From positions 55,673,903-55,737,902 of the forward strand of contig OX155980.1 of NCBI GenBank assembly GCA_944548615.1: a stretch of DNA of 64,000 bases. The letters run 5' to 3'. Positions 10,504-22,027 of this stretch are shown one piece after another. Position 1 is the first letter of the stretch, and every line of letters begins with the position of its first letter. A model generated the notes under the pieces. It did no database searches. It was not told the origin of the DNA and saw only the letters and a program-made list of their open reading frames with translations. Source of the DNA: Micropterix aruncella (lineage: Eukaryota; Arthropoda; Insecta; Lepidoptera; Micropterigidae). Made by a program: the position numbers and the translations under genes.

Positions 10504-11613
10504 TTATGTCTGCACTTCCGTGGTCAGCCTAACTAATTTACCTATTGTTCTACGATAAATCTTGCCTCCTGCCCTGACATCTACTCTCCTTACGACTTTC
10601 TGCTTGTCTGGGTAAATCGCCTCAATTCGTCCCCGAGTCCATTTACCCCGCTCCATGGAGGGATCCAGCAATAGTACTAGGTCTCCGACCTCCAGAGATT
10701 TTTGCGGGACCTTCCACTTAGGTCGTTGCACCATCGTAGGTAATACCTCGCGCTTCCACCGGTGCCAAAATGAATCTGCCATCGCTTGTGTCTGTACCCA
10801 TTGCCTCCTGCTGTTTACCTTATCGACCTCATATTCCCCCATGGCTGAAGTTCCCCCTGCATGTCCTAGTAGCAAGTGATTAGGAGTTAGGGGCGCCTCG
10901 TCTCGACTATCATCGGTGACGTGTGAGATCGGTCTCATATTCAGAATTAACTCCACCTCGGCTAGTAAAGTTCTCAGAACCTCCTCCGGTGGAGCTCTCT
11001 CCTTTAACACGGCTTCTAAAGCCCTCTTGGTCGATTTAATCATTGATTCCCAACCGCCTCCATGACTCGGTGAAACAGGCGGGATGAACTTCCACGTAAT
11101 TTGTTCATTACTGAGGCGATCTCGAATTTCTTCGTTATTGATTTCGGAAACCGCTTTTTTCAATTCAACGCTCGCTTTCTTAAAACTCGCGCCATTGTCT
11201 GACATAATGATTTGCGGTTTACCGCGCCTAGCTATGAATCTACGTATTGCTTGCATAGCCGAGTTTGTGGACAGGTCGTGTGCCAATTCTATGTGAGACG
11301 CGCGGCTACTTAAACAAGAGAATAATAAACCGTAGCGCTTTTCAGGCTTCCTGCGCACCGTGACGTACATAGGACCCCAAAAATCAACGCCAACCGACGC
11401 GAAACACCTAGAATGTGCATTGATACGTTCAGCTGGTAGCTGACCCATTATCGCGGTCATTGGTTTAGATTTTCGCATAGTGCAAGGTACGCATTGAAAT
11501 ATAAGTTTTTTTATCGTGGCTCGCGCGCTTATTAACCAGAATCTCTGACGTAGGACAGAAAGTACTAGCTCTATTCCGCCGTGCGCAGTCTCTTCGTGCG
11601 TTCTTTTAATCAA
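10504..11613 (-). CDS. BEL/Pao retrotransposon integrase (5'-truncated pol)
   Basis: The frame encodes 369 residues of the C-terminal part of a BEL/Pao polyprotein. An HHCC zinc motif is present (H6, H11, C41, C44), followed by catalytic D77 (VGVDFWGP), D139 (MSDNG) and E189 (GGGWE). The C-terminal region typical of BEL integrases contains [11 protein letters not shown] and [13 protein letters not shown]. Integrase joins the element's DNA ends to the host chromosome. The frame is intact, with no stop or shift, but its upstream side is cut off where a TA microsatellite begins. Gag, protease and reverse transcriptase are missing. The first ATG is only the first methionine after the break, not a true start. 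This is a non-autonomous remnant, relatively young judging by the open frame. Confidence 0.93.
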   Translation of the reverse strand: MIKRTHEETAHGGIELVLSVLRQRFWLISARATIKKLIFQCVPCTMRKSKPMTAIMGQLPAERINAHSRCFASVGVDFWGPMYVTVRRKPEKRYGLLFSCLSSRASHIELAHDLSTNSAMQAIRRFIARRGKPQIIMSDNGASFKKASVELKKAVSEINNEEIRDRLSNEQITWKFIPPVSPSHGGGWESMIKSTKRALEAVLKERAPPEEVLRTLLAEVELILNMRPISHVTDDSRDEAPLTPNHLLLGHAGGTSAMGEYEVDKVNSRRQWVQTQAMADSFWHRWKREVLPTMVQRPKWKVPQKSLEVGDLVLLLDPSMERGKWTRGRIEAIYPDKQKVVRRVDVRAGGKIYRRTIGKLVRLTTEVQT

Positions 11614-11620
11614 TCAATAT

Positions 11621-11741
<121 letters not shown>

Positions 11742-11873
11742 CAGTCAGTTGATCTACTCTCCGCTAGAGGAGCCACAATATTAAATGATTCCAAAGAAAT
11801 CCAGTAGGCGCTGCGCTATCAAGCAGTTTATCTATCGCCCCGTTAACAAACATTCAGTAAAATTTTGTAGTAT

Positions 11874-11950
11874 TGCTACTACCATTGATTTTATACACTA
11901 TAAAATCAATGCTACTACCATTGATTTTAACTATAAAATCAATGCTACTA
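11874..11950. repeat. Palindrome cassettes separated by CTACTAC
   Basis: Three CTACTAC heptamers separate two short palindromes (CATTGATTTTA...TAAAATCAATG, spacers of 7 and 4 bases). A single, slightly shortened cassette of the same kind stands at 17418-17449. Confidence 0.8.
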
Positions 11951-12065
11951 CCCAGGTATTTGCAAGATGAAGTTTCTCTACGATATATTGGTAGGAAGGG
12001 TGACAATGGATCTAAGATTTCTTTTCTTTTTGCGCATGGTTTATTCCGAAAATATTTAAAACTGA

Positions 12066-12124
12066 AAATATGATGAGAACCGCAATCGGCCCCATCGGGG
12101 CCGATTGCGGTTCTCATCATATTT
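12066..12124. repeat. Perfect 28-bp-arm palindrome at the Harbinger left end
   Basis: Arms 12066-12093 and 12097-12124 are exact inverted repeats around the 3-base spacer ATC. The right arm is the terminal sequence of the Harbinger element (GGGGCCGATTGCGGTTCT...). The left arm is the same terminus in opposite orientation, so two transposon ends stand head to head. Confidence 0.93.
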
Positions 12125-12582
12125 CGATGCTCCGACTCATATTCCGTCGACATCATACTCCGATGAACGAAAATTATGCCGAAAATAAACTAATATTATG
12201 TCGAAAATCGCAATAAAATTGTGTCGTCCAATTTCGTATTTCGGTTCTTTTCATGTAATTATTTAAATTCATTTCGAACGTATTTAAGTTCAAGTCTGTC
12301 GGTCAGTCGCCGAACGCTATCGCGGTTCTTCTATTTTGACAGTTCGCCCGGCATAAAAAGAAATTTTAGTCCGTCGCAGCTGTGTAGTTTAGTTCGCACC
12401 TTTTGTGTGCGGATTAAGTTTTGTTTATTTAAAAATCTTTCGGAAAATGTTTCCTTTTGCGTGGGCAATTATTCAAAAAAGAAAAGACGAGTAGCGGCAG
12501 CGGTAGGAGTGTATAATTACCGTTATTTTGGTATAAAATACGATTTTCTTCTCGACCATAACCTATAATATTTTTGTTGCAG

Positions 12583-13916
12583 TGTTGAAAGAAGATTGAC
12601 TCATCGTTATATCCGAGATCATTGTAACCCTTTCGACGTGCCTGCAGTCGTCTTCGTTAAACTTTATAGGATCTCTAAAGAAACTGCCTATTTTTTTATA
12701 GAGAGCCTTCAAGACAACCTGAAAAGCCAAAGAAGACACGGAATTTTTCGTCAGCATCAAGGTAAACAACCAATTTAATATTTGATCGTGTCTGATTTTG
12801 ACTGAGACATGTTAAAGTTCTAGCTGCGCTACATTTCTTTGGCCATGGAGGATATCAAACCACCGTTGGCCAGGGTCTTTATTTAGGATTGAGTCAGCCT
12901 TTTGTTTGCAAATGCTTACAGGTCGTTGACGCGATCCTCGAAGTGTTGTTGGAAGGAAAGGTCGTGTCCCCAGACACAGAAGAGGAAAGGACTGAAAACA
13001 AACGAAGGTTTGTACAATTAAACATTTATTAAAGTGAGAGTGTCAAATAGTTTAAGAAACTCACTTTAATATTGTTTTAGTTTCTCACGGATAGCGGGCT
13101 TTCCGGGAGTTGTAGGCCTTATTGACTGCACCCAAATAGCCATTATTCGGCCGAAAGACACAGAGCACGTCCCAGGACGACTATTCTTTAAACGAAATGG
13201 TTTCTATAGTCCTAACTGCCAATTTGTAAGTATTATTTTGTGACACAACCATGTTTTATATTCTGTGAATATATTTGTAGCGATAAAATATAATTATATT
13301 ATTTTCAAAGTTTGTAATGCTCCAATGGAGGTAATCCATTTTAATGCAATGTTTCCCGGCTCCACACATGATTCTGCAGTCTGGCAAGGCTCAGATCTGA
13401 ACAGATTGCTGGAAGCTAGACACGTGGATGGAATAGCTAACGATGAATGGCTTTTATCCCCGAATAGTCAACTAATTTTTACTTTAGAAATGTATAAATG
13501 CAATTTCATTTATAGGAGATTCTGGGTATCCTCTATTACCATGGCTGATGATGCCGCATGCGGATCCGGTGGACGATAGCCCCGAAGGGAGGTACAACGT
13601 AGCCCATACGGTGAGAGTCGTAATCGAAAAATGTTTTGGCGTCATGAAGATGAGATTTCGATGCCTCCATAAACACCGGACCTTGCATTAAGAATTGACA
13701 AAGGCGTCAAAAATAATAGCAGCCGTGGTAGTACTCCACAACCTATCAACAAAGAGGAATGATCCATTGTCGGAGGAAGCCGCAGGTGAGTAATTTTTGA
13801 TGCAACTCCCATGATGCAACTGAATTAGAATCTAAAATATTGTTTCAGAAATCGAATTTGACCGAAGAACGGTGAATAACCCCCCTCAGGACGTGTCATT
13901 TCTGATTGCGGTCTGA
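12583..13916 (+). pseudogene. Harbinger transposase (HARBI1-like), one premature stop
   Basis: Exons consistent with GT-AG splicing: 12583-12761 (RLTHRYIRDHCNPFDVP), about 12798-13006 (VLAALHFFGHGGYQTTVGQ), 13081-13225 (GVVGLIDCTQIAI, first catalytic Asp at 13124-13126), 13311 to about 13470 (FPGSTHDSAVW), 13516-13785 (GDSGYPLLPWLMMP with the second Asp at 13518-13520, and VIEKCFGVMK with the catalytic Glu at 13626-13628) and 13849-13916 ending in TGA. The DDE triad and the nuclease fold are complete. A single in-frame TAA at 13689-13691 lies between HKHRTLH and LTKASKII. The rest of the reading frame through that exon is preserved. The first exon with the start codon is not identified. Harbinger transposase excises and inserts the element, and normally needs the SANT partner for nuclear import and DNA binding. 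Confidence 0.88.
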
Positions 13917-14100
13917 AATATCCACGACAACATTACCCGGTTTCTAATTTCTGTAAAAATGTTCACTGTTGCTGCCAATGTTAGCGTATTTATTTAGTTT
14001 AATGATTGAAGAGAATTGTTAATGTAGAGTAAATTTTAAAATCTAAACACTATATTTTGTAATTTTTTAATTTAAGATATTTTAAACATATTTTTTTAAA

Positions 14101-14216
14101 AATTATACAAATTTTTATTATATATTTTTTTATTCCATAAATTTTTATTATATATTTTTTTATTGTATAAATTTTTAATATATAAAGTTCTATTATATAC
14201 ATTTTTATTATATAAT
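14101..14216. repeat. AT-rich tandem repeat inside the Harbinger
   Basis: Three to four imperfect copies of an ~36-bp unit built on AAATTTTTATTATATA. It lies between the 3' ends of the two convergent genes. Confidence 0.75.
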
Positions 14217-14309
14217 TTTATAGTTTCTTGGTCATCCTTCTTTTTCTTGGGCGTTCGTTTTAATCGAATGCTTAGATGCGATAGTTTAGTAAATAAAAAA
14301 TAAAAAGTT

Positions 14310-15768
14310 TTAATACATATATTTTTTATCTAAAATTTTTTGCAATACATCAACCGACATAGTAGTCGCCGCTATTAAGCGGTCGCCGAGATATTGGGCA
14401 GCGGTCAGCTGCGCACGGCTGTTCTCCCGCAGAGCCTCTACCGTAGGGTCGTGTTCGGCGGGTGCGGACGGTAAGACTGCGGGATATGCGGGGCCGCCGG
14501 CGTTGTGGCTGCGGAGTGTCGTCCTGAGCAAACGCCTCTCGCTCGACCGCTTCACTCGCTGAATGAGTTCCGGGAGCGCCGGAGCAGCGCCGCCTGAGCG
14601 CTCATTGACGGACGCCCCATCTCCGCTATCCGCTCTTCCATGACCGCCTCCTGTGGGATGGAATAAAATAACATTATTTCTCCGTCGTGAAGTGAGTCAC
14701 TTTAACCGTCGCGATCGATACTTACATTTCCCGCAACCACGATGATCCGTAAATGCATAGCAGTTGTTATTATGCAGTCGCCGAGATGCTCAGCAGCGGC
14801 AAGGTCTCCAGCGCGGTGGGGTGGACGGTAGTTGCATGCGGGGCATCGGCGTTGGGGTTGCGGAGTGTCGCCCGGAAAGAACGCCTCTCGTTCGTCCGCC
14901 TCGCCGCCTGCAAGCGGAACGCCGGAACGACGCCGCGTAGGCTGTGAACTCTCTTACGGCCACTGCTCGAGCGCTCGCCGACGGACGCCCGATCTTGGTA
15001 TCCGCAACTATTCCGCGATCGCCTCTCGCGGGACCAAATAGTTATTTCTTAGCCGTGAAGGGCGTCAATTTTACTGTTGTGATCGATACTGAAATTTTCC
15101 GCAACTTCGATGATCGGTAAATGCCATACTTCTAAGTCCGTCAATTCCATATCCGCCGTTTCATCCGGAACTTCCTGAGGGTTAAGTATTCTTTTAGTTT
15201 TTCCTCATGAGAGAAATGATTAATTTTCTCAAGGGCTGATTAGAAATAAAATACTTGCCATAAATATTTCCGGCATCCCACCAACCGCACAGCGGACGAC
15301 TATTTCTGGCTCTGGCCTTCTCCCATTGTACTTAATGCATCCGTTAGCTCTGTCGTTCCCTCCTCGCAGCGGGTTGCAAGTTCCCTGTCCGTACACAAAA
15401 CAATGTTTCATTATGAGATTATAAGTACAAAAAACCACTAGTGACCGCATGGATTCGACGGATCATATAGATGATTGATCATAAAATCGCACAATCATAT
15501 TAATTAGGTATGTATGTATAAAATATAAAATATAGCCAAAAGGTAATGTATTTTTCAAGTTTGAGGTTATTCTGAAAATGCACTTTAGATTTATTTAGCA
15601 TGCGTGCTTGTGGCAAATGAATAAAATGCGTTGGGTGATACAACTTTTGCGTGCACAAGCACCTAAGTATCAACGTAGCACGGAATAAAAACGTGTATAC
15701 ATACCCGTAACCATCTCTCTATTGTGCTGTAGTGCATTCAGCAGGTGCTCCTGCTGCTGCTTGGTCAT
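14310..15768 (-). pseudogene. Harbinger SANT/Myb-like partner protein, degenerate, with duplicated exon
   Basis: Read on the minus strand, a first exon 15768-15705 starts MTKQQQEHLLNALQHNREMV and ends at a GT donor. A second, 15384-15255, reads NPLRGGNDRANGCIKYNGRR and also ends at GT. The last exon is at about 14755-14310, with RRLLRTTLRSHNAGG and ending QKILDKKYMY. Harbinger elements carry such a trihelix/SANT protein to help transposase bind the ends. Between exons 2 and 3 is a diverged extra copy of the last exon and its 5' intron flank (about 15123-14763), whose frame is broken. The tryptophans expected in a SANT domain are not visible in exon 2, so the product is unlikely to be functional. 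Confidence 0.6.
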
Positions 15769-16329
15769 TTACGCTTTCCATCCATGTCGAATTAGTCCTA
15801 TAGACGAGGTTAGGAACACAACATCGCCGATCGTCACAATCCGTCAGCCGCGCCATGAATTTGACGTTTCTGCCCGGTGTTGCCATGTTAAGACGTTGGT
15901 TTTAATCCATTTTCATAGACACAAATATTAGTTCAAATTTTATGGCGCGAACTTATTTCGACAGAAAAGCGATAACTTTAATATTAGTCCATGGATTAAT
16001 TTAGTTATTTTAAGTCCGCTACAATTTTAGTTCGCAAAGAACCGCAATCGGCCCCAATAATATGTCTGTGACCAATTCCTCCTCTAAACGCAATTAGTTA
16101 AAATTCTTTTTATTTATATATTTTAACAGTTTTTTTTTGGCGACTATCTATAATTTTAGACAAGATGCTCTAAATATAAATTGGCTTATAATTATTTATA
16201 TCCATATATATATCGTTACTATTTTTAAATATAGGATTACTTTAGTAGAGTCTTTTTTAAAGCTATGTTATGGTTTTTTTGAGCGCAGTAAGCGGGATGA
16301 TCTTGTTATTTTATTCCCTTGTATGTATT

Positions 16330-16907
16330 TGTCTTCATGTCAACAGGCTTACTGCTCAGCAACTGGGAAAATTATCCTTTCAACCCTGAAAACAAGGGAG
16401 AACTTTTCCGATTCCTTGCTGAAGGTATCCTTGCGGGAGTTAGTGAACTGATGGCTGTCACCTACGTTGACTGCGTGATGGGACTCTCTGAACGGTGTAT
16501 CCTGTGATGGCATGGAGGAGGCTGATGGAAGAATGAGAGGCTGACGGATACGACTACTTATGGAGCAAAAATTGTGATCATCAGGAGCACTGATACCGAC
16601 GTGGTGATTCTCGATGGATCCGACTTTCACACACTGCACTCCCTTGGACTTCCGCAGCTGTGGGTGTTGTTTGGAAATGGCCCAAAGCGTCGCTACGTAC
16701 CTATACATTCCATATCTGAAGCTTTGGGAGAAGCAAAGGCACTGCGTGGATTTCAAGCATTTTCAGGATGCGATACAGTATCCTACTTTTAAGGCAAAAG
16801 TAAGAAATCCGCATGTAGAACGTGGCAGGGTCTTGATGAAGCCGCAAGTGCATTCCAGGAGCTCGCATCGCCTGTCGCGGTACTATAAACCTTTTAGTCG
16901 AATAAGG
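16330..16907 (+). pseudogene. Multicopy transposon-associated 'TDTDVVIL' protein, C-terminal part
   Basis: Successive frames carry LLSNWENYPFNPENKGELF, EEADGRMR, IIRSTDTDVVIL, LPQLWVLFGNGPKRRYVPIH, ALRGFQAFSGCDTVSYF and, after a stop, GKSKKSACRTW. This order (EEADxR, then TDTDVVxL, LWVxFGxG, FxGCDTVSxF, GKxKKxAW) is typical of a large uncharacterised protein family found in many copies in insects and cnidarians, probably carried by a mobile element. The TDTD stretch resembles PIN-type nuclease motifs, which is inference only. Two or more stops and frame changes show decay. It begins about 280 bp after the Harbinger right end. Confidence 0.6.
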
Positions 16908-17417
16908 GTGGTATAATCGCTATAAAGCATACTCATTTATAACCATTTTATAACTAACAGCTGTATAGTAGTCGAATAAATAACCTAAATAAAACAAACA
17001 AAACAAAGCTACTAACTACATTACCCTCACTCCACCAAAGGCTGTATATTAGTTACAAGACCCACCCTTATATAGCTTATAGTCATATTGAAGTGCAGTA
17101 ATTGATATCCTAAATAGTGGTGTGATTATTCAGTAATATAGAAAGATTTTATAGATATAATTATTTGTTTTGAAATTAATTTAAAAACGCTTATAGTTTT
17201 ATTTATGTGTACAGTCTTCCAGCATTTTTTTTTCTTATTGTGTAATCTGTACGTATACAAGAACATAAAATAAAATACCCTAAGTTCTTAGCCTGGGGAA
17301 TGCCCCACACAGAGGGCAGTTTTATTTTATAACACAAGATCTCCAAAGTCTGGCAAATGTCTGAGCGGCAAATGTCTTGAGCTCAACCATATAATAATAA
17401 ATAAAATAAGTATGTAC

Positions 17418-17449
17418 CTACTACCATTGAATAAAATCAATGCTACTAC
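17418..17449. repeat. Single CTACTAC-palindrome-CTACTAC cassette
   Basis: CTACTAC, then CATTGAATAAAATCAATG, then CTACTAC. It is the same cassette as at 11874-11950 but with a shortened palindrome. Confidence 0.8.
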
Positions 17450-17874
17450 ATTACTTAAAAATGATTTTTTGGAGTGGATAAAATCGCGTGACGTCACTTA
17501 AATCAATATTACGAAATTTTATTACACTTAACATACACAGGTTGATTCTGAGACTTTTGATGTAATCAAAAGTAATGTAACGTCACGCATTTGTAATGAC
17601 TGCTCTACGCTTTTCCCAATGCTTTGGCCACTGCCTATCATGTCTCTCGCTCTTTCCCATATATTTTTCACACGTCACGGCCATTCTATTCTTCTCTTAA
17701 GAATCAGCTGTTTATTTGTCTTTCGGTCATTTGTTTTTGCTCAAATATTTTCGTTTGTGCAATCATGGTAAAGTTGAAAATTTGCATTATTTTTAAATAT
17801 GAGATCCTGTGCCGGTGTTTTCTATTACAGATTATTGCTGTCTGGCTATACAGTTACCGTAAATATGTACTGTT

Positions 17875-18208
17875 AAGAACTGCAAACAATGACGGAGATC
17901 CTCGTGATTAAAAAACCGAGCCTGGGCAATCGCTCACCACTGCTTCTGCATGACAACGTATAACCACAGATTTCACTGCAAACAGCCGCTAAATTGCAGG
18001 AGTTGCGACTGGAGACTCTTGAGTCACCCACCGTACTTGCCAGACCTTGCTCCAATAGAGTTTCATTTTTTCAACATTTAAGTAACTTTTTACAAAGGAA
18101 AAAAATCAACTTTAAAGAGTCGGTGAAAACGCCTTCAAAATTTTCATTGGTTTCTGTCCACGAGCAGAGCAGTTTTACAGCAGAGGAATCAGGCAACCCA
18201 ATAAAATG
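17875..18208 (+). pseudogene. mariner transposase relic, cecropia-like (C-terminal half)
   Basis: The frames read KKPSLGNRSPLLLHDN (with the second catalytic Asp), then AAKLQELRLETL and FFQHLSNFLQRKKINFKES, ending EQFYSRGI. That order, HDN followed by a helical segment, F-F-x-x-L-x-N-F-L-x-x-K and F-Y-x-x-G-I, is the C-terminal half of a mariner transposase. The HFFxHLxNFL wording resembles the cecropia/Hsmar group. Stops and a frame change near 18015-18140 break it. I see no terminal repeats, so only a fragment remains. Confidence 0.72.
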
Positions 18209-20202
18209 ACAAATCTGCATAGATTAGGGGTCAATATTTCTATTAATTAAATATATTTTTTTTTCTTATAAATTTTTGGCCTTAAATTTCCTTTACAGAA
18301 CAGCAACTTCATAGGTAAAGACCTAATGTAGGATTACAAATATGCCAAAATCTCTATTTCGAAAAAAATGATTATACATTAGAACACCCGAATTGTGATT
18401 TGTATTTATTACTACGGCTATCTGTCAAATAAGCGTCCAAGCTTAATGAGAACGTTGAAATATCATGGCCAAAAGTGCCTATTTTACTGTGAGATGTAAG
18501 TAGTCCGGGAGATGTCAGTAGTCCTGGAAATTGTTTATTTTAAAATAAATACAAAATACCAAAGTAGGAATACGCTGTTCATCGAGAAAAGATAAAAACA
18601 ATAACATTTACTTGTATAATAACAATAATAATATAGAATTTCATCCTAGGTGATTTATACCAAAAGTTTTATATATTTATTCGATGGACAGTTTCGATTA
18701 GTTAGTAAATGCCTATTAAATTAAATTATGAAAATTAAAAAAAAAAACAAGTAAATGTTATGATATATAAACATAAACTATCATATGTTATGATATTTAA
18801 CTATAAACACGAGAGTCTGGTATAAAAATATAGGAATCTTTAATAATATTTTTGTTCTTTCTATATAGATATATAAAATACACTTAATATCGAAAGGCAA
18901 ATCAATTTATACACAGAGCCCTCTATTGGCAAAATTGGAAATTAATTCTCCATTCAAGTCTAGTGACGTATTCCATACGACAATAAACATTTCTGCGATT
19001 ATGTGGTCACCCATTTGTTTATGTACGACTAATTTAAACAAAATAAAAGTAAACATAAGTGAAAGCATTTTTGTAAGATATTTTCTCAATATTTCTCTTG
19101 GCCGTGTTTATTTTAACAAAAAAGTAATATTTTTGTAAACCAAACCTTATAAAATTGCTGTTGTGATTATTTTAACTAAAAAGTAATATATTTGTAAATA
19201 AAACTTACAAAATTGCTGGTGTGTCGAAGTAAAATATTTTTGATTACTTTATACATAATGAAATATTAACGAATACAATGAATTAAAAAAATATGTAGTT
19301 TTTAAATAAAAATTAAATAGTAAACTCATTAAGTACTAGAAGTATCAGGGACGCCGAATTTTGAAATTGAAATTCCGAGGGGGGGGGGGCAAGAACCCTT
19401 ATGGGGCATTTTATGGAGTATTAAACAGTTTTTGGAGAGACTTTACCTTTAAAATAGAAAACACAAATGAAATTATCAGCGCGTAAGGCATAGTGGGATC
19501 TGCAGCAAGGTTTACAGATTCACTAGCACAGCCCCTATCAGCCCCTATAAATAATGCTGCAACCGGCGATATAAACTGATTTAGTTTTGGATTGTCAGGA
19601 TTTCTTCCCGAGGTTTCCCTATTTTAAATGGCTGCCTTGCTGTGGCACCTACTGATCAACTTAGATAATCTGGTTGTAATAATGCCCAATATATTTTTGG
19701 GCAGCATTTTAGATTTTTTTTGTGGTAAACTATTTGCTTGCTATGCTAAACCCAACCGTTTGCAAGGACTGTTTGAAAGGCAGGTTATAAAATAATAAAC
19801 CTCTATGTGTTGTGCCAATGTTCCATCCATAGTCATATTCTCGCACAAGTTGTAAAGCATAGATTATTATGATACGATATCACGAAACGATGGAACAAAG
19901 CTATATTTTTCTGTTTCGATGAACCTATCAATACGCGATTTAAAATATTTTATAGTTTTGAATGTGCTTAGTAGGGGAAAAGAGGGGCTGCTAAGTCAAG
20001 TCTTTAAGGGATGTGTGGAAGGGGGACGGAGGGGGGGGGGGGTGGAAGTCGAATCTTGTCCCTCCCTAAATTGCCGGTTTAGAGAAGTATTTTATTGTTT
20101 ATTTTAAGTCGATACGACTTTCGTGTATATATAGTTTTAAAATCTACGACTCGGGAGATGGTGCGGGCCCGTCCCCTGGCGTTATAACTTTACTTATTTT
20201 AA

Positions 20203-20288
20203 TTTTATCGTTACGCCTGTATAGGCGTAGCGATAAAAGCTATAAAAGTGACTCAGCTCGTATGAGCTGAGTCGCTTTTATAGCTTTT
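20203..20288. repeat. Two adjacent hairpins with identical GTAT loops
   Basis: Hairpin 1 has arms 20203-20218 and 20223-20238 (16 bp, one mismatch) and loop GTAT. Hairpin 2 has arms 20235-20259 and 20264-20288 (25 bp, one mismatch) and also loop GTAT. The two overlap by four A. Part of hairpin 2 (GCGATAAAAGCTAT) resembles the terminus of the TTAA-flanked MITE family in this window. Confidence 0.85.
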
Positions 20289-21542
20289 GAGTCACTATCT
20301 ATTAAAGACGAAGTGCCGCCGCCGTCCGCTCGCATGACGTCATCAACAGTGGTCATATTTGCTTCGCGCCATTCGGCGCTCGCGGTGAAAACATTTAATT
20401 TTGAATTACTTTATAAATACGGAAATGGTTCAAAAGAAAATAATACGGATAGGAAATACACATGTCTATCCGCGTAATATAATACGATTTTTTAACATTT
20501 GATGTACACATCGTCTTCAAACTATCCTTACAGAAAGACATATTTATATCATGGGAATATTTAGTTACAATTATATATTTAGGTACTATTACTCAGCTAT
20601 ATTTTAAAATTATAAGATTTTATACATTGATATTTATTTGAAATTCGAGATAATTTTTTTCGTCTTTCAATTGAACGTAAAATAAATAGTATTATTTTTA
20701 TTAGTTGAAATAAAAGGAATCTCATAAGTTATGCAACTTATCAATAATTTCCCTAATAACAATAAATAAAACAAGGTATGGTTTAGAAATGGAACTAGTT
20801 TTATTAAATGAAATATTTTGTTTCGACAATTCGACTGCATCCTTTGGACGGAATTGTCACATTGCCTTGACTTGGAAAAAAATCAGACATAGCTGTTACC
20901 CATGTAGTTTTCTGCGCAACGTATAAAAAAAGTCAACAAAATCTCAACCGTAAATACTCTACAGGCGCGAATTCTTCTCTTTTTATCTGAAGTTAATTTC
21001 GTAGAAAATGTTTCCGTTGTTTTCTACGAAAGGTACAGCACATCGATAAGGTATCGCATTTCAACTAAATCTGAAGGATTGTTTACGAAAAAACTGGTAG
21101 ACTGTTCACTATCTGATGAGATTGCTTACTATTATTGCTTATCAAACAGACACCACTGCCTTCATTTTCGTTTTTTTTTGTTTATGTGTTTTGTTATAAA
21201 ATATACACTATAAGTATGTATGTAGTATAAAGTAGGGAAATATGATACTAGAATTATTCGTACTTTTGCTACGAACAAGTTTATTAGGAGCTACTTGCAC
21301 GTATTTATGACAACTTTAACGATGTTAATGTTGCTGATTATATTTCGTCGTCAGATATTTACAAAAGATTTTCGTCGACGTTTTTCAAAGCCCGGTCTTT
21401 CTGTAATATTTACCGATTCTTTATGACAGACAAGTTTGTGTGACAAAATACCTGGTCACAATTTCATGATAACTTTCCCTCAGAGTAGATAGCATTTCGA
21501 ACGTATGGTTTCTCTACTGGATTATTTTATAATTTGTAAAGT

Positions 21543-21604
21543 TAATGTACTTATAATGTATAAAATAAGTTTAATGTACTTATAATGTATAAAATAAGTT
21601 TGAT
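21543..21604. repeat. 31-bp tandem duplication
   Basis: Two exact copies of a unit containing AATGTACTTATAATGTATAA. Simple local duplication. Confidence 0.85.
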
Positions 21605-22027
21605 GCTTACGTCAAAGTGATCTTCACAGTAATACCGTGGGCTGTTGTTAATTAAAAAAACTTATCTCATTTCCTATTTTTGATCCGCTTTTTTTTATTC
21701 CACTTTTCGGTAAATAAACAGTATATTCGATGTTGACACCATTGTACTCCTACACTTAGGTACTATGCAATATTTGTTATGAACTTTTTTAACAGACATT
21801 AAAAAAATCTTGACGTCAAAAGTAAGAGACTTTAGAATGACTAGCAAGCTCAACCAAACCAACGCTCACTTTCAAGTCGATAGTACCTACTCCACCAGCT
21901 GATAACGAAGAAACACGACAGGTGTGCGTTGACGTCACAGCACCAATCAGCGAAATCTCGAAACGTTTCTAAAACGTCAAAAATCTTCAAAAAACGTTAA
22001 AACGTCTTTCCAGTTATACATTTTTAA

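Larger units (their letters stand above)
12097..16055 (+). mobile_element. PIF/Harbinger DNA transposon, nearly complete
   Basis: Terminal inverted repeats GGGGCCGATTGCGGTTCT (12097-12114) and its exact complement (16038-16055) bound 3959 bp. Inside are a plus-strand spliced transposase (12583-13916) and a convergent minus-strand SANT/Myb-like gene (15768-14310), the standard two-gene layout of animal Harbingers. I could not find matching 3-bp target duplications: the flanks are ATC on the left, inside the palindrome, and AAT on the right. The left flank has therefore probably been rearranged. One nonsense codon in the transposase and decay of the partner gene suggest an inactive but fairly recent copy. 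Confidence 0.88.
18210..22020. other. Non-coding stretch with small tandem duplications
   Basis: No credible gene. It contains G homopolymers (19379-19389, 20031-20042), a ~56-bp two-copy repeat at about 19117-19226, a 31-bp two-copy repeat at 21543-21604 and a GC-richer patch with a TGACGTCA palindrome near 20334. The hairpin pair at 20203-20288 is listed separately. Confidence 0.6.
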
